Source: an uncultured Lachnospiraceae bacterium
Lineage (GTDB): Bacteria > Bacillota > Clostridia > Lachnospirales > Lachnospiraceae
Reading direction: 5' to 3'
NCBI GenBank assembly: GCA_947570615.1
Contig: CANOVJ010000006.1
Location: forward strand, 48,916 to 112,915
DNA length: 64,000 nt
Positions 17,913-26,724 of the stretch are shown here, piece by piece. Made by a program: the position numbers and the translations under genes. The notes beneath the pieces were generated by a model. That model saw nothing but the letters and a program-made list of their open reading frames with translations, was not told the origin of the DNA and did not search any database. Positions within the stretch are counted from its first letter, which is position 1; each line of letters opens with the position of its first letter.

Positions 17913-18840
17913 GAAGGAGACGGCGGATTTTATTTGCGGCAGGCGGATGATCCTGTTTGTGATTCTCATGGGACTGATCACGGTGACGGGCTTTTATGCC
18001 GCCGCATCGGGGCTGGCTGACGCCATCGACAGTGGAAGCTCATCCGCCAGCTTTCTGTTTCTGAAGCTGTTTACGGTGAGCGCCAACTCCATTCCCTCCT
18101 ACAATTCCCTGATGGCTCTGATGGGCCCCTTTATCGGGATCTTTATGGGATTTGACGCCATAGGGAGCGAACGGGCGGAAGGAACCTTAAACCGGCTGGT
18201 GAGCCAGCCGCTTTACCGGGATCATATTATTATAGGAAAATTCCTGGCGGGGCTTTTTCTGGCGGCGGTGATGGTGTTTTCCTCCGGCCTTGTGATCGCG
18301 GCGGTGGGTCTGATCGCGACCGGGCTGGTTCCCACGGCCGCAGAGGCGGCGAGACTGCTGATCTATCTGTGCTTCTGCGTGGTTTATATCGGATTGTGGC
18401 TGGCGGTGGCCGTCTGGTTTTCCACCGTCTGCCGCCACGCCGCCACATCGGCCCTGGCGTGCATTGCGCTGTGGCTGTTCTGCTCCATCTTTATCAGCCT
18501 GCTGGCGGGGATCGTGGCGGACGCCCTCTACCCTGTGGGGGGAGGCGACATGGCGGCGCTGATGAATGAGATGAAGAATTATACCTGCGAGATGAATCTG
18601 AACCGCTTATCCCCTTACTATCTTTTCGGGGAGGCCACATCCACGCTCTTAAATCCCGGTGTGCGCTCCATCAACGCCGTGACCATGACGCAGCTTTCGG
18701 GGGCGCTCTCAAGCACCCTGTCCGTGGGGCAGAGTATGCTGCTGGTATGGCCTCACCTGACGGCCCTTGTGGCGCTGACTCTGGCGGCCTTTGCGGGGGC
18801 GTACGTGTCCTTTATGAGACAGGAGATCCGGGCGCGGTAG
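17845..18840 (+). CDS. ABC-2 type permease (NosY-like)
   Basis: A 331-residue integral membrane protein with about six hydrophobic segments: FVILMGLITVTGFYAAA near the start, then around FIGIFMGFDAI, FLAGLFLAAVMVFSSGLVIA, IGLWLAVAVWFS, LACIALWLFCSIFISLLAGI and a last one before RQEIRAR. The cytoplasmic N-terminus and the loop with SERAEGTLNRLVSQPLYRDHIIIGKF are hallmarks of ABC-2 membrane subunits. The ATG at 17845 has GGAGG at 17831 and lies inside the ATPase gene. A strong terminator follows at 18859. Export of an unknown substrate is likely. Confidence 0.88.
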   Translation: MEQALTPEKDGKAKYHILRVLFEKETADFICGRRMILFVILMGLITVTGFYAAASGLADAIDSGSSSASFLFLKLFTVSANSIPSYNSLMALMGPFIGIFMGFDAIGSERAEGTLNRLVSQPLYRDHIIIGKFLAGLFLAAVMVFSSGLVIAAVGLIATGLVPTAAEAARLLIYLCFCVVYIGLWLAVAVWFSTVCRHAATSALACIALWLFCSIFISLLAGIVADALYPVGGGDMAALMNEMKNYTCEMNLNRLSPYYLFGEATSTLLNPGVRSINAVTMTQLSGALSSTLSVGQSMLLVWPHLTALVALTLAAFAGAYVSFMRQEIRAR

Positions 18841-18858
18841 CGGACGGCGTTGGTGGCA

Positions 18859-18891
18859 GCAGGCTGCCATGCAGAGCAGCCTGCATTTTTT
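18859..18891 (+). terminator. Rho-independent terminator of the NEW3/ABC operon
   Basis: Nine-base-pair stem GCAGGCTGC (18859-18867) with GCAGCCTGC (18876-18884), eight-base loop, then A and six T residues. Confidence 0.85.
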
Positions 18892-18961
18892 GTGCAAACC
18901 AGGACAGGACATTTCAGGGAGGATGGGATATAATCATGCCATACAGGAGGGACAGACTGAA

Positions 18962-19894
18962 ATGTCAAATATAGAACGGATCCAGCAGGCCATATGCTAT
19001 ATGGAGGAACATATTCTCGAGGACATAAGCTATGTGGAGGCGGCGAAAAGCGTCCATATGTCCAGCTACAATTTTCACCGCACATTCAGCTTTATCACCG
19101 GAATGACGGCCAACGAATATATCAGAAGCAGGCGCCTTACCCTGGCGGGTCAGGAGCTTCTGACCACCGCCTGCTCTGTGACGGAGGCGGCGTATAAGTA
19201 TGGATATGAATCGCCGGAGAGCTTTTCCAGGGCATTTTCCCGGTTTCACGGCTCGACTCCCCGGCAGGTCATGTCCCGGCAGGTCACGTCCGGATCGGAT
19301 AAGTCCGTTCCGGACATGGGAAAGGGCGCCAGTCTGCATCTGTTTAACCCTCTTGTAATCAAAATAACAGTGGAGGGCGGAAGTATTATGGATTACAGAA
19401 TCGAACACAGAGAAAGTCAGAGGTTCCTGGCATTGAAGAGGGCTTTTTCCAATGAGAACAGTATGGATGAAAACGGGCGGAGCATTCCCGAGTTCTGGGA
19501 TGAATGCCATGATAAGGGGCTGATCGAGCCTGTGCGGTCGCTTCGCCCGGAGGGAAAGAGAGATCTGTACGGGCTGTGCAGTCCCAGGGACAGTGAGGGA
19601 AGCTTTGACTATGGGATCGGGATCATCCTCGACGAGGATACCGATCCCACGCAGCTGGAGCGTCTGGTAAAGGAAGGCTGCTTTTTATGGGAAGCGTCGC
19701 CTGCGGACTACGCCGTGTTCAAATGCATCGGATCGGACGGAGAGTGTATCGGGGAGACCTGGAGCAAGTTTTTTAAGGAATTTGTCCCCCAGACGGGATA
19801 TACCCAGACGGACGATACGGATTATGAAATTTATTTTGAAAATGGGGAGAGCGACGTGTTCTGCGAGCTGTGGATCCCGGTCAGGAAGGGATAA
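18962..19894 (+). CDS. AraC-family regulator with GyrI-like effector domain
   Basis: A 310-residue transcription factor. Residues 1-110 are an N-terminal AraC-type double helix-turn-helix (DISYVEAAKSVHMSSYNFHR, then SVTEAAYKYGYESPESFSRA). Residues about 140-310 are a GyrI/SOUL-like small-molecule binding domain ending in DYEIYFENG..CELWIPVRKG. The layout matches Rob/BmrR-like regulators, which bind hydrophobic compounds. GGAGGGAC precedes the ATG at 18962. A hairpin and a terminator follow immediately. No drug pump lies next to it, so the target is unknown. Confidence 0.88.
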   Translation: MSNIERIQQAICYMEEHILEDISYVEAAKSVHMSSYNFHRTFSFITGMTANEYIRSRRLTLAGQELLTTACSVTEAAYKYGYESPESFSRAFSRFHGSTPRQVMSRQVTSGSDKSVPDMGKGASLHLFNPLVIKITVEGGSIMDYRIEHRESQRFLALKRAFSNENSMDENGRSIPEFWDECHDKGLIEPVRSLRPEGKRDLYGLCSPRDSEGSFDYGIGIILDEDTDPTQLERLVKEGCFLWEASPADYAVFKCIGSDGECIGETWSKFFKEFVPQTGYTQTDDTDYEIYFENGESDVFCELWIPVRKG

Positions 19895-19932
19895 AGGATT
19901 TCTCCTGAGGAGTTCTTCTCAGGAGAAATCCT
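19895..19932. terminator. Perfect 15-bp hairpin after AraC/GyrI gene
   Basis: AGGATTTCTCCTGAG (19895-19909) pairs perfectly with CTCAGGAGAAATCCT (19918-19932), starting right at the stop codon of the regulator gene. There is no T run, but the terminator at 19941 follows. Confidence 0.6.
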
Positions 19933-19940
19933 CATTTAAA

Positions 19941-19966
19941 GACGGTCTGGAAACAGGCCGTCTTTT
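19941..19966 (+). terminator. Rho-independent terminator
   Basis: Nine-pair stem GACGGTCTG / CAGGCCGTC (one G-T pair) with GAAA loop, followed by TTTT. It ends the regulator gene. Confidence 0.8.
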
Positions 19967-20048
19967 GTGGTAGGATGGTATTCAGAAAAATGATGCAGAT
20001 GGAACACCGGGATGTCTGGAGCATATATGACAGGGAGATAAAAGTGTC

Positions 20049-20717
20049 ATGAATCGGAATTATTCGCGGGAGCTGGAGAGGATACTGGAGAGGGAGGAGA
20101 ATCGGGGGAAGAGCCTGTTTCTCCACAGCTGCTGTGCGCCGTGCAGCAGCTATGTGCTGGAGTATCTGAGGTCGTTTTTCCGCATTACGGTTTTTTATTA
20201 TAATCCCAATATCACGGAGGATGAGGAGTACCGAAGGCGCGCGGCGGAGCAGAAGCGTCTGATCGCGGCGTTTAATGCGCAGCCGCAGGATGGGCGGGGG
20301 CAGGCCTTCCCCATCCGGGTGGTGGAGGGGGCGTATCACAGGGAGCGGTTTTTTGACTGCGTGAGGGGACTCGAGCAGTGCAGGGAGGGCGGCGAGCGGT
20401 GTCTGGCCTGCTACGAGCTGCGGCTTTCAGAGACGGCCAGAGAGGCCGCAGAGGCCGGGGCGGATTACTTTACCACAACCCTCACCATCAGCCCGCTGAA
20501 AAACGCGGCCAGGATCAACGAGATCGGGGAGCGGCTGGCCGGAGAGTATGGAGTAGCGCATCTTCCCTCGGATTTTAAGAAAAAGGACGGCTACCGGCGG
20601 TCGGTGGCGCTCTCCAGGGAATATGATCTTTACCGGCAGGATTACTGCGGATGCGTGTTCTCCAGAGCGGAGCGGGATGAGAGGGACAGGAGCAGGGAGA
20701 TACAGCATGAAAAATAA
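20049..20717 (+). CDS. queH: Epoxyqueuosine reductase QueH
   Basis: Catalyses the last step of queuosine tRNA modification, reducing epoxyqueuosine, and replaces the unrelated QueG in many anaerobes. The 222-residue protein (formerly DUF208) carries the N-terminal cysteine set HSCCAPCSSYVLEYL and the later pair in GERCLACYELRL, which bind the metal and 4Fe-4S cofactors. YFTTTLTISPLKN and the basic C-terminal end fit the family. GGGAG lies upstream of the ATG. The next gene overlaps its end by 11 bases. No other queuosine gene is in the window. Confidence 0.92.
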   Translation: MNRNYSRELERILEREENRGKSLFLHSCCAPCSSYVLEYLRSFFRITVFYYNPNITEDEEYRRRAAEQKRLIAAFNAQPQDGRGQAFPIRVVEGAYHRERFFDCVRGLEQCREGGERCLACYELRLSETAREAAEAGADYFTTTLTISPLKNAARINEIGERLAGEYGVAHLPSDFKKKDGYRRSVALSREYDLYRQDYCGCVFSRAERDERDRSREIQHEK

Positions 20718-20988
20718 CGACTGCTATTTACATTCGGACGGCAGAGAACCTTTTTGCCCGGAGAAAATCCATACCACACAGATGGGACAGGAACGGATCA
20801 GAAGGAATCTGTCTCTGGAGACGGAGGATGTTGTGCCATGGTGTGTGGAAAGGATCACCTCCCCCGGCGCGGAAGCCGTGAGAAAGGGAAAAAACTGGTA
20901 TGTGACGGCGGGGCCTTACGTTTTCACGGTCAACGCATACAGCTGTACGATCATTACCGCCCACATGAAAAAGCGTCCGTCCGATTGA
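20707..20988 (+). CDS. DUF3781 family protein
   Basis: A 93-residue protein matching my memory of DUF3781: KIHTTQMGQERIRRNL, VVPWCVERI, then KGKNWYVTAGPYVFTVNAYS and TIITAHM. The ATG at 20707 lies inside the end of queH, behind AGGGAG, implying translational coupling. Members are small cytosolic proteins of unknown function, often near regulators; nothing links it to queuosine apart from the overlap. Confidence 0.75.
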   Translation: MKNNDCYLHSDGREPFCPEKIHTTQMGQERIRRNLSLETEDVVPWCVERITSPGAEAVRKGKNWYVTAGPYVFTVNAYSCTIITAHMKKRPSD

Positions 20989-21063
20989 ATCCGTTCATGA
21001 GAAATTTCTTCTTGACCCGGACACGATGTCGTTCTTTATACTCTTTTGCAGGAGGAAGGAAAA

Positions 21064-22053
21064 ATGGAAGAAATGACAATCAGCGAGGTTTCCAGAAGGT
21101 ATCAGATTTCTGCAAGGATGCTGCGGCACTATGAAAAGCTGGGCATGATCGAGAGCAAAAGACGGCAGGGCTATGCCTACCGGGTCTATGACGGGGAAGC
21201 CGTCAGAAGAGTCCGGCAGATCATCGTCCTGCGCAGGCTCCAGATCCCGCTGAAGAAGATCCGGCGGATGCTGGAGGGGGACAGGGAGCAGGCCATCTGT
21301 ATTCTCGAGGATCAGATTCGGGATGTGAGACAGAGCGCGGCGTCTGTAAAACAGATAAGGGATGCCCTTGAAAAGCTGCTGGAGCTGCTGCAAAGAGAAA
21401 CCTTTGCGGAAAATCATCTGGATACCATCTCGGAGGCTGAGCTTTTGAAAATGACGGAATTTCTTCCTCTGGAAAAATATCATCTTAAGGAGGAGAGAGG
21501 AATGGAACAGACGAAAGAGACAGACCGGATGCAGGAAATGGTGAAAAAGGCAGAAAACGTGCGTTATGTAATGCTCCCGCCATGTACCGTGGCCGCTTAT
21601 CAGTACATCGGAGAGAACCCGGAGGATCATGCGGGAAATGTGGTCTGCGAGTTTGTACGGGAGAGCAGGCTTTATGAGAAAAAACCGGACGCCCGGATGT
21701 TCGGCTTTAATCATCCCGACCCGGAGGAGGGGAAGGAGATCTATGGATACGAGTTCTGGGTGACCATACCGGAGGATATGGAGGCGCCCGCGCCGCTGGT
21801 GAAGAAGGAGTTTTCGGGAGGATTGTACGCCGCCTGTACCATTAAGTTTCCGGACTTTCACGAGTGGCAGTTCCTGGTCGAATGGGTAAAACAGAACGAG
21901 CGTTATCAGGAGGATTACAGCGATATGTCCGAGAAAAATATGGGCGGGTGTCTCGAGGAGCATTTAAACTGGGTTTACAGCGCCCATATGGGATGGCCGG
22001 AAAACGGGATCGATGGAAAGCTGGATCTGCTGCTTCCGATTAAGCCCAGGTGA
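21064..22053 (+). CDS. MerR-family regulator with GyrI-like effector domain
   Basis: A 329-residue transcription activator of the BmrR type. The N-terminal winged helix (TISEVSRRYQISARMLRHYEKLG) is followed by a dimerising coiled coil (about 85-140) and a C-terminal GyrI-like ligand pocket (YEFWVTIPEDME, then FPDFHEWQFLVEWVKQ). The ATG at 21064 has AGGAGGAAGG upstream. It is the second GyrI-domain regulator within 3 kb. MerR proteins usually act on a promoter with an extended spacer near their own gene; no clear such site or target pump was recognised. Confidence 0.9.
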   Translation: MEEMTISEVSRRYQISARMLRHYEKLGMIESKRRQGYAYRVYDGEAVRRVRQIIVLRRLQIPLKKIRRMLEGDREQAICILEDQIRDVRQSAASVKQIRDALEKLLELLQRETFAENHLDTISEAELLKMTEFLPLEKYHLKEERGMEQTKETDRMQEMVKKAENVRYVMLPPCTVAAYQYIGENPEDHAGNVVCEFVRESRLYEKKPDARMFGFNHPDPEEGKEIYGYEFWVTIPEDMEAPAPLVKKEFSGGLYAACTIKFPDFHEWQFLVEWVKQNERYQEDYSDMSEKNMGGCLEEHLNWVYSAHMGWPENGIDGKLDLLLPIKPR

Positions 22054-22171
22054 GGAGAATAAACCGGACGGACAGAACATTTTCTGTGGAGGTATATTGT
22101 CGTATTCCTTTTCCGGGTGATCTGTGTTATACTACTGCTGAGGATATTTCAGGAAAAGGAGAGATGATATT

Positions 22172-24196
22172 GTGATCGCGAAAGAATCAGACTCCCGAAG
22201 TCGGGAGATCAGAGGAAGTCTCAACAGGAGGATATTGAGAAGTACGACCCTTAATATCCTCCTGTTGGTTATTATCTGCTGTGCGATTATGGCGTATTCC
22301 ATGCAGTCGCTGGCAAACAGTATTTTACTGGACAGCCTCCAGCCTATGGCGAGGCAGGCGGCCAAAACAGTGGAAGCCAACATCCATATGCTGGCGGATC
22401 GGATGATGACGATTGCGGCGGACGGCCGCCTGTACCCTTCTGCTGACACGGTAGGAGGGGAGACAGAGGGGGAAGCGGATGCCCGGTCAGGACGGGAGGA
22501 GGTTCTCACGCAGGCCTTTGAGATTTATGAGTTCTATACCATTGCGCTCTACGATATGCAGGGAGAATTGCTCCAGGGGGTCGGGGATGCGCCGGAGAGT
22601 CTGGAGGAAAATTTTTTTGGCCTGTTGAAGGAGACAGACAATCTGACCACCGCTCCCTACACCGTTTTCCAGGAAAGGTCAGGCATTATCATGGGAATGC
22701 CGGTGAAGGCGCAGGGTGAGACGGCGCTGTATGTGGCAGGCGTTTATAAATACGATACGCTCAATGATGTGATCAGCGGCATCAATCTGGGAAAACACGG
22801 TATGGCCTATATGGTCAACCGGGAGGGAATCGTCACCGGGCACCCGGACGAATCGCAGGTACTGCAGGGAAGCACGCTGGCGGAGCTGAACGAGGGCGAT
22901 GAGGAGACTTTAAGCCGTGTGACTACCGGGGAGACCGGCGCGACGGAATTCCCGGTGGAGGGGGAAGATATGCTGGTGGCCTTTTCTCCCATCAGAGGCA
23001 CGCAGTGGTCTCTGGTGATTCAGGTTCCCAAATCGGACTATCACCCTCTGATCAGCGAGGCGCTGATGATGGCGCTGTGGGTTACCCTGGCGGTTCTGGC
23101 AATTTCCATTTTGCTGGTCCTGCATCTGTCCCGTTCCATCTCCCGTCCGGTGAAGACTGTGACCAGCCGCATGGTGGCACTCTCCGACGGGGATCTGCAT
23201 ACACAGGTGGAGCCTGTGCGCTCCGGGGATGAGCTGGAGGTAATGACCAGGACGCTGGAGACTACGGTGAAGACGGTTAACGGATACATTTCGGATATTC
23301 AGCAGGTGCTGACCCGGATGGCGGAGGGAGATCTCTGTGTGGAACCACAAAAGGGCTACAAAGGAGATTTTGCCCTGATCCGTGCGAGCCTTATGACGAT
23401 TCTTCAGTCAATGCGCGGAACCATCGCGGGTTTCAGCTCTGCCGCCAGCCGGCTTGCCGATATGGCAGATGAACTTAACGGCCAGTCCGGTCAGCTTCAT
23501 CAGGCTTCCGTGGAACAGAATCAGTCTACGCAGGCTCTGGTTCACGAGGTGTCCAATGTGAAGGACCGGCTTTTGAGCGTCACCGAGAGCAGCGGACAGA
23601 CCCGGGCCGGGATGGAGGAGATCGTCCGCTGCGTACAGCAGGCCAATATCCGGATGGCTTCTCTGTCCGGGGCCATGGATGATATCAGCGCCAATGCCCG
23701 GGAGATCACGCAGATAGCCAGGGTCATTGGGGATATCGCGTTCCAGACCAACATCCTGGCGTTGAACGCTTCTGTGGAGGCTGCCCGGGCCGGAAGCGCC
23801 GGGGAGGGCTTCGCTGTGGTGGCGCAGGAGGTCAGAGAGCTTGCATCCCGAAGCGCGAAGGCAGCCAGCAATGCTGCGGAAATCGTGAACAGCACCACAG
23901 ACATTATTCAGACAGGGGTGGAGCTGACAGCGGATACTGCCGGTTCTCTGCGGGATATTTCCACTGTCTCCGATCAGATCGGTGCGATTACAGATCAGCT
24001 TGTGGCGGCGGTGCAGGGGCAGCAGAGCGCTCTGACCATCATGGAGGAGAGAATCGAAAATATTTCCACCATCGCTGACCGGAATCTGCAAAATGCCATG
24101 GGGACAGAGCAGTCCAGCGGACTGCTTGCAAAGGAAGCGGAGAGCCTGCGGGTTCAGGTGAAAGAATTTGTTTTGAAGGAGGATGGCGACAGATGA
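22172..24196 (+). CDS. Methyl-accepting chemotaxis protein with extracellular Cache domain
   Basis: A 674-residue chemoreceptor: cytoplasmic N-terminus, TM1 about residues 22-45, extracellular double-Cache-like sensor to about 285 ([30 protein letters not shown]), TM2 about 290-312, HAMP, and a signalling domain with tip region [18 protein letters not shown]. There is no C-terminal CheR pentapeptide. The GTG start at 22172 is preceded by AGGAAAAGGAG, and no ATG in frame is near; a TTG at 22235 behind AGGAGG is an alternative. Codons 7-32 hold two perfect hairpins. The lipoprotein gene overlaps its end by four bases (ATGA), hinting at a joint sensing role. Confidence 0.92.
   Translation: MIAKESDSRSREIRGSLNRRILRSTTLNILLLVIICCAIMAYSMQSLANSILLDSLQPMARQAAKTVEANIHMLADRMMTIAADGRLYPSADTVGGETEGEADARSGREEVLTQAFEIYEFYTIALYDMQGELLQGVGDAPESLEENFFGLLKETDNLTTAPYTVFQERSGIIMGMPVKAQGETALYVAGVYKYDTLNDVISGINLGKHGMAYMVNREGIVTGHPDESQVLQGSTLAELNEGDEETLSRVTTGETGATEFPVEGEDMLVAFSPIRGTQWSLVIQVPKSDYHPLISEALMMALWVTLAVLAISILLVLHLSRSISRPVKTVTSRMVALSDGDLHTQVEPVRSGDELEVMTRTLETTVKTVNGYISDIQQVLTRMAEGDLCVEPQKGYKGDFALIRASLMTILQSMRGTIAGFSSAASRLADMADELNGQSGQLHQASVEQNQSTQALVHEVSNVKDRLLSVTESSGQTRAGMEEIVRCVQQANIRMASLSGAMDDISANAREITQIARVIGDIAFQTNILALNASVEAARAGSAGEGFAVVAQEVRELASRSAKAASNAAEIVNSTTDIIQTGVELTADTAGSLRDISTVSDQIGAITDQLVAAVQGQQSALTIMEERIENISTIADRNLQNAMGTEQSSGLLAKEAESLRVQVKEFVLKEDGDR
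22192..22266 (+). promoter_or_regulatory. Two perfect hairpins at the 5 prime end of the chemoreceptor gene
   Basis: First hairpin: CTCCCGA (22192-22198) with TCGGGAG (22201-22207). Second: AACAGGAGGATATT (22223-22236) with AATATCCTCCTGTT (22253-22266), a perfect 14-base-pair stem that would mask an internal AGGAGG. Both are in the coding region or in an untranslated leader, if translation starts at TTG 22235. A role in translation control is inference. Confidence 0.55.
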
Positions 24197-24642
24197 GACG
24201 GATATTGTGTGCGACGGTTCTTTTTCTGGCTCTGGCCATGCCGCTGACGGCCTGCGGCGAAGCGCAGGATCAGGGCCTTAAGGACGGGTACTATACGGCC
24301 CAGGCCGCTGAGTACAACTTCGGCTGGAAGGAATACATCACGATCATGGTCAAGGGTGGGAGTATCGTTTCTGTAGAGTATAATGCGGAGAATCTCAGCG
24401 GCTTTATCAAGAGCTGGGACAATGCCTATATGCAGAACATGTTCCACTCCAACGGCACATATCCCAACGAGTATACCCGCTACTATGCCGGACAGCTCCT
24501 GGAGGGGCAGGGCAGGGGCGGAATTGACGTGATCAGCGGCGCTTCCTCCTCCGGAGCCTCCTTTCAGAAGCTGGCAGCGGCTGTACTTGAGCAGGCGCGT
24601 AAGGGGGATTCGGGGATTGTCCTGGTGGATACCGCTGAGTGA
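24193..24642 (+). CDS. FMN-binding domain lipoprotein
   Basis: A 149-residue predicted lipoprotein: signal peptide with lipobox LTAC (Cys about residue 21), then a single FMN-binding domain. The segment [13 protein letters not shown] matches the ApbE flavinylation region (D..SGA[T/S]), with Ser in place of the usual Thr, so covalent FMN through a phosphoester is likely but not certain. [23 protein letters not shown] is cut here only as description: the beta strands GGSIVSVEY are typical. Its ATG overlaps the stop of the chemoreceptor (ATGA), so both are made together. It may carry electrons or present a redox signal to the receptor; that is inference. Confidence 0.85.
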   Translation: MRRILCATVLFLALAMPLTACGEAQDQGLKDGYYTAQAAEYNFGWKEYITIMVKGGSIVSVEYNAENLSGFIKSWDNAYMQNMFHSNGTYPNEYTRYYAGQLLEGQGRGGIDVISGASSSGASFQKLAAAVLEQARKGDSGIVLVDTAE

Positions 24643-24759
24643 AGTGCGGTGAAGCGCAGGAGAGTCTGATGACAATTAATTCCCTGAAAAACCCTATATG
24701 AAATGACAGGATAATCTGTAGTTGTTTACATTCCGGTGATAAAGGAGCGGCGTATAAGG

Positions 24760-26526
24760 ATGAAGAAATTTCTTGATTTGATTTCAGAGGAAATGAAAAA
24801 AGCATTTGAGGCGGCGGGCTATGACGGGGCGCTGGGAAAAGCGACCCTCTCGAACCGGCCCGACCTGTGTGAATATCAGTGTAACGGAGCGATGGCGGGG
24901 GCTAAAATCTATAAAAAAGCACCTGTTATTATTGCGAATGAGGTTGCCGGAAAGTGTGCGGACAGCAAAATTTTTTCCAGCGTGGAGGCGGTAGCGCCCG
25001 GGTTTTTAAATCTGAAGGTGAGGGAGGATTTTGTGAGGGATTATCTCGCCAGGATGCGCGGGGAGGATAAGTTTGGTCTGGAAATGCCGGAGAAGCCCTG
25101 TAAGATCGTTATCGATTACGGCGGACCGAATGTAGCCAAGCCCCTTCACGTGGGGCATCTGCGCTCCGCCATTATCGGAGAAAGCGTTAAGCGCATTGCC
25201 AGGTATGCGGGGCATGATGTGACCGGCGATATCCATATGGGCGAGTGGGGCCTGCAGATGGGGCTGATCATGACGGAGCTTCGGGAGCGTCAGCCGGATC
25301 TGGCATATTTTGATGAAAATTTTGAGGGGGAATATCCAAAGGAGCCGCCCTTTACCCTGGCGGAGCTGGAGGAGATTTACCCCACCGCCAGCAAGAAGTC
25401 CAAAGAGGACGCCGCCTATAAGGAGCGGGCCCTGGAGGCTACCTTTAAGCTGCAGAGCGGCGTGCGGGGGTATCATGCCCTGTGGGAGCACATCATGGCG
25501 CTCTCGATTCCCGATTTGAAGCGGAATTATAAGGAGCTGAACGTGGATTTCGATCTCTGGAACGGAGAGGCGGCCGTTAAGGATATCATCCCTGGCATGG
25601 TGGAGGATATGAAAAAGAAGGGCTACGCCTATATCAGCGAGGGCGCTCTGGTGGTAGATGTGAAGGAGGAGACCGACGCCAGGGAGATCCCACCCTGCAT
25701 GATCCTGAAATCGGACGGCGCGGCGCTCTACAATACCACAGATCTGGCCACGATCATAGACAGGGTGAAAACCTTCCATCCTGACAGGATCATTTATCTG
25801 GCGGACAAGCGGCAGAATCTTTACTTTGAGCAGGTATTCCGCTGCGCCAGAAAGACCGGGCTGGTGGAGCCGGAGACGGAGCTTTTGCACATCGGCTTCG
25901 GGACCATGAACGGAAAGGACGGCAAGCCCTTCAAGACCAGGGAGGGCGGGGTCATGCGCCTGGAGAACCTGATCCGGGAGATCAACGAGGAAATGTACCG
26001 CAAGATCGCCGAAAACCGTCAGGTGGATGAGGAGCAGGCGGGGGAGACCGCCAGAGTGGTGGCGCTCTCCGCCATCAAATACGGGGATCTGTCCAACCAG
26101 GCCTCCAAGGATTATATTTTTGACATCGACAAGTTTACCTCCTTCGAGGGGGATACCGGGCCTTATATCCTCTACACCATTGTCAGGATTAAGTCTATTT
26201 TAAATAAGATAGAAGAGCAGGGAGGCGAAATCTCCGGCGCGACGCTGCAAAAGGTCCGGAGCGAGGCAGAGAAAGCCCTGATGCTGGAAGTGACAGGCTT
26301 TAACGCCATGATGGAGACGGCCTATGCGGAAAGCGCCCCTCATAAGGTCTGCGCATACATTTATAATCTGGCCAATGCCTTTAATCATTTTTATCATGAG
26401 ACAAAGATCGTCACGGAGGAGGATGAGGAGAAAAAGGCCGGGTGGGTTGCCCTGCTTGTACTGACCAGAGATATTCTGGAGACCTGTATCGACGTTCTGG
26501 GCTTCTCCGCGCCGGAGAGGATGTAG
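24760..26526 (+). CDS. argS: Arginyl-tRNA synthetase
   Basis: Class I aminoacyl-tRNA synthetase charging tRNA-Arg with arginine. The 588 residues hold an N-terminal Arg-tRNA additional domain (1-110), the HIGH-type motif PLHVGHLRS near residue 130, DGAALYNTTDLATI and YLADKRQNLYFEQVF in the catalytic core, and the C-terminal anticodon-binding DALR domain ending DVLGFSAPERM. The KMSK site is replaced by KPFKTREGG, as in many ArgS proteins. ATG 24760 is chosen over an upstream ATG at 24736 for its AAGGAGC spacing and family fit. Confidence 0.96.
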   Translation: MKKFLDLISEEMKKAFEAAGYDGALGKATLSNRPDLCEYQCNGAMAGAKIYKKAPVIIANEVAGKCADSKIFSSVEAVAPGFLNLKVREDFVRDYLARMRGEDKFGLEMPEKPCKIVIDYGGPNVAKPLHVGHLRSAIIGESVKRIARYAGHDVTGDIHMGEWGLQMGLIMTELRERQPDLAYFDENFEGEYPKEPPFTLAELEEIYPTASKKSKEDAAYKERALEATFKLQSGVRGYHALWEHIMALSIPDLKRNYKELNVDFDLWNGEAAVKDIIPGMVEDMKKKGYAYISEGALVVDVKEETDAREIPPCMILKSDGAALYNTTDLATIIDRVKTFHPDRIIYLADKRQNLYFEQVFRCARKTGLVEPETELLHIGFGTMNGKDGKPFKTREGGVMRLENLIREINEEMYRKIAENRQVDEEQAGETARVVALSAIKYGDLSNQASKDYIFDIDKFTSFEGDTGPYILYTIVRIKSILNKIEEQGGEISGATLQKVRSEAEKALMLEVTGFNAMMETAYAESAPHKVCAYIYNLANAFNHFYHETKIVTEEDEEKKAGWVALLVLTRDILETCIDVLGFSAPERM

Positions 26527-26724
26527 AAGCGGACTCAAAAAGGCATAAGCGTCAGGGGAGCGCAGGCGAATGCGTTGCGTCTTTGGAGAAGACGCGCTGT
26601 ATGGCAGACCAGGAAGCCGTGACAGGCAGCGGGGAAAGAATGGAAAAGGTGTGACAGAGCCGTCAGGGAAATTCGCGAAGTACAGCTCTGTGGCGGCGTA
26701 CAGGAAAGGGAGGAACAGATTGAT

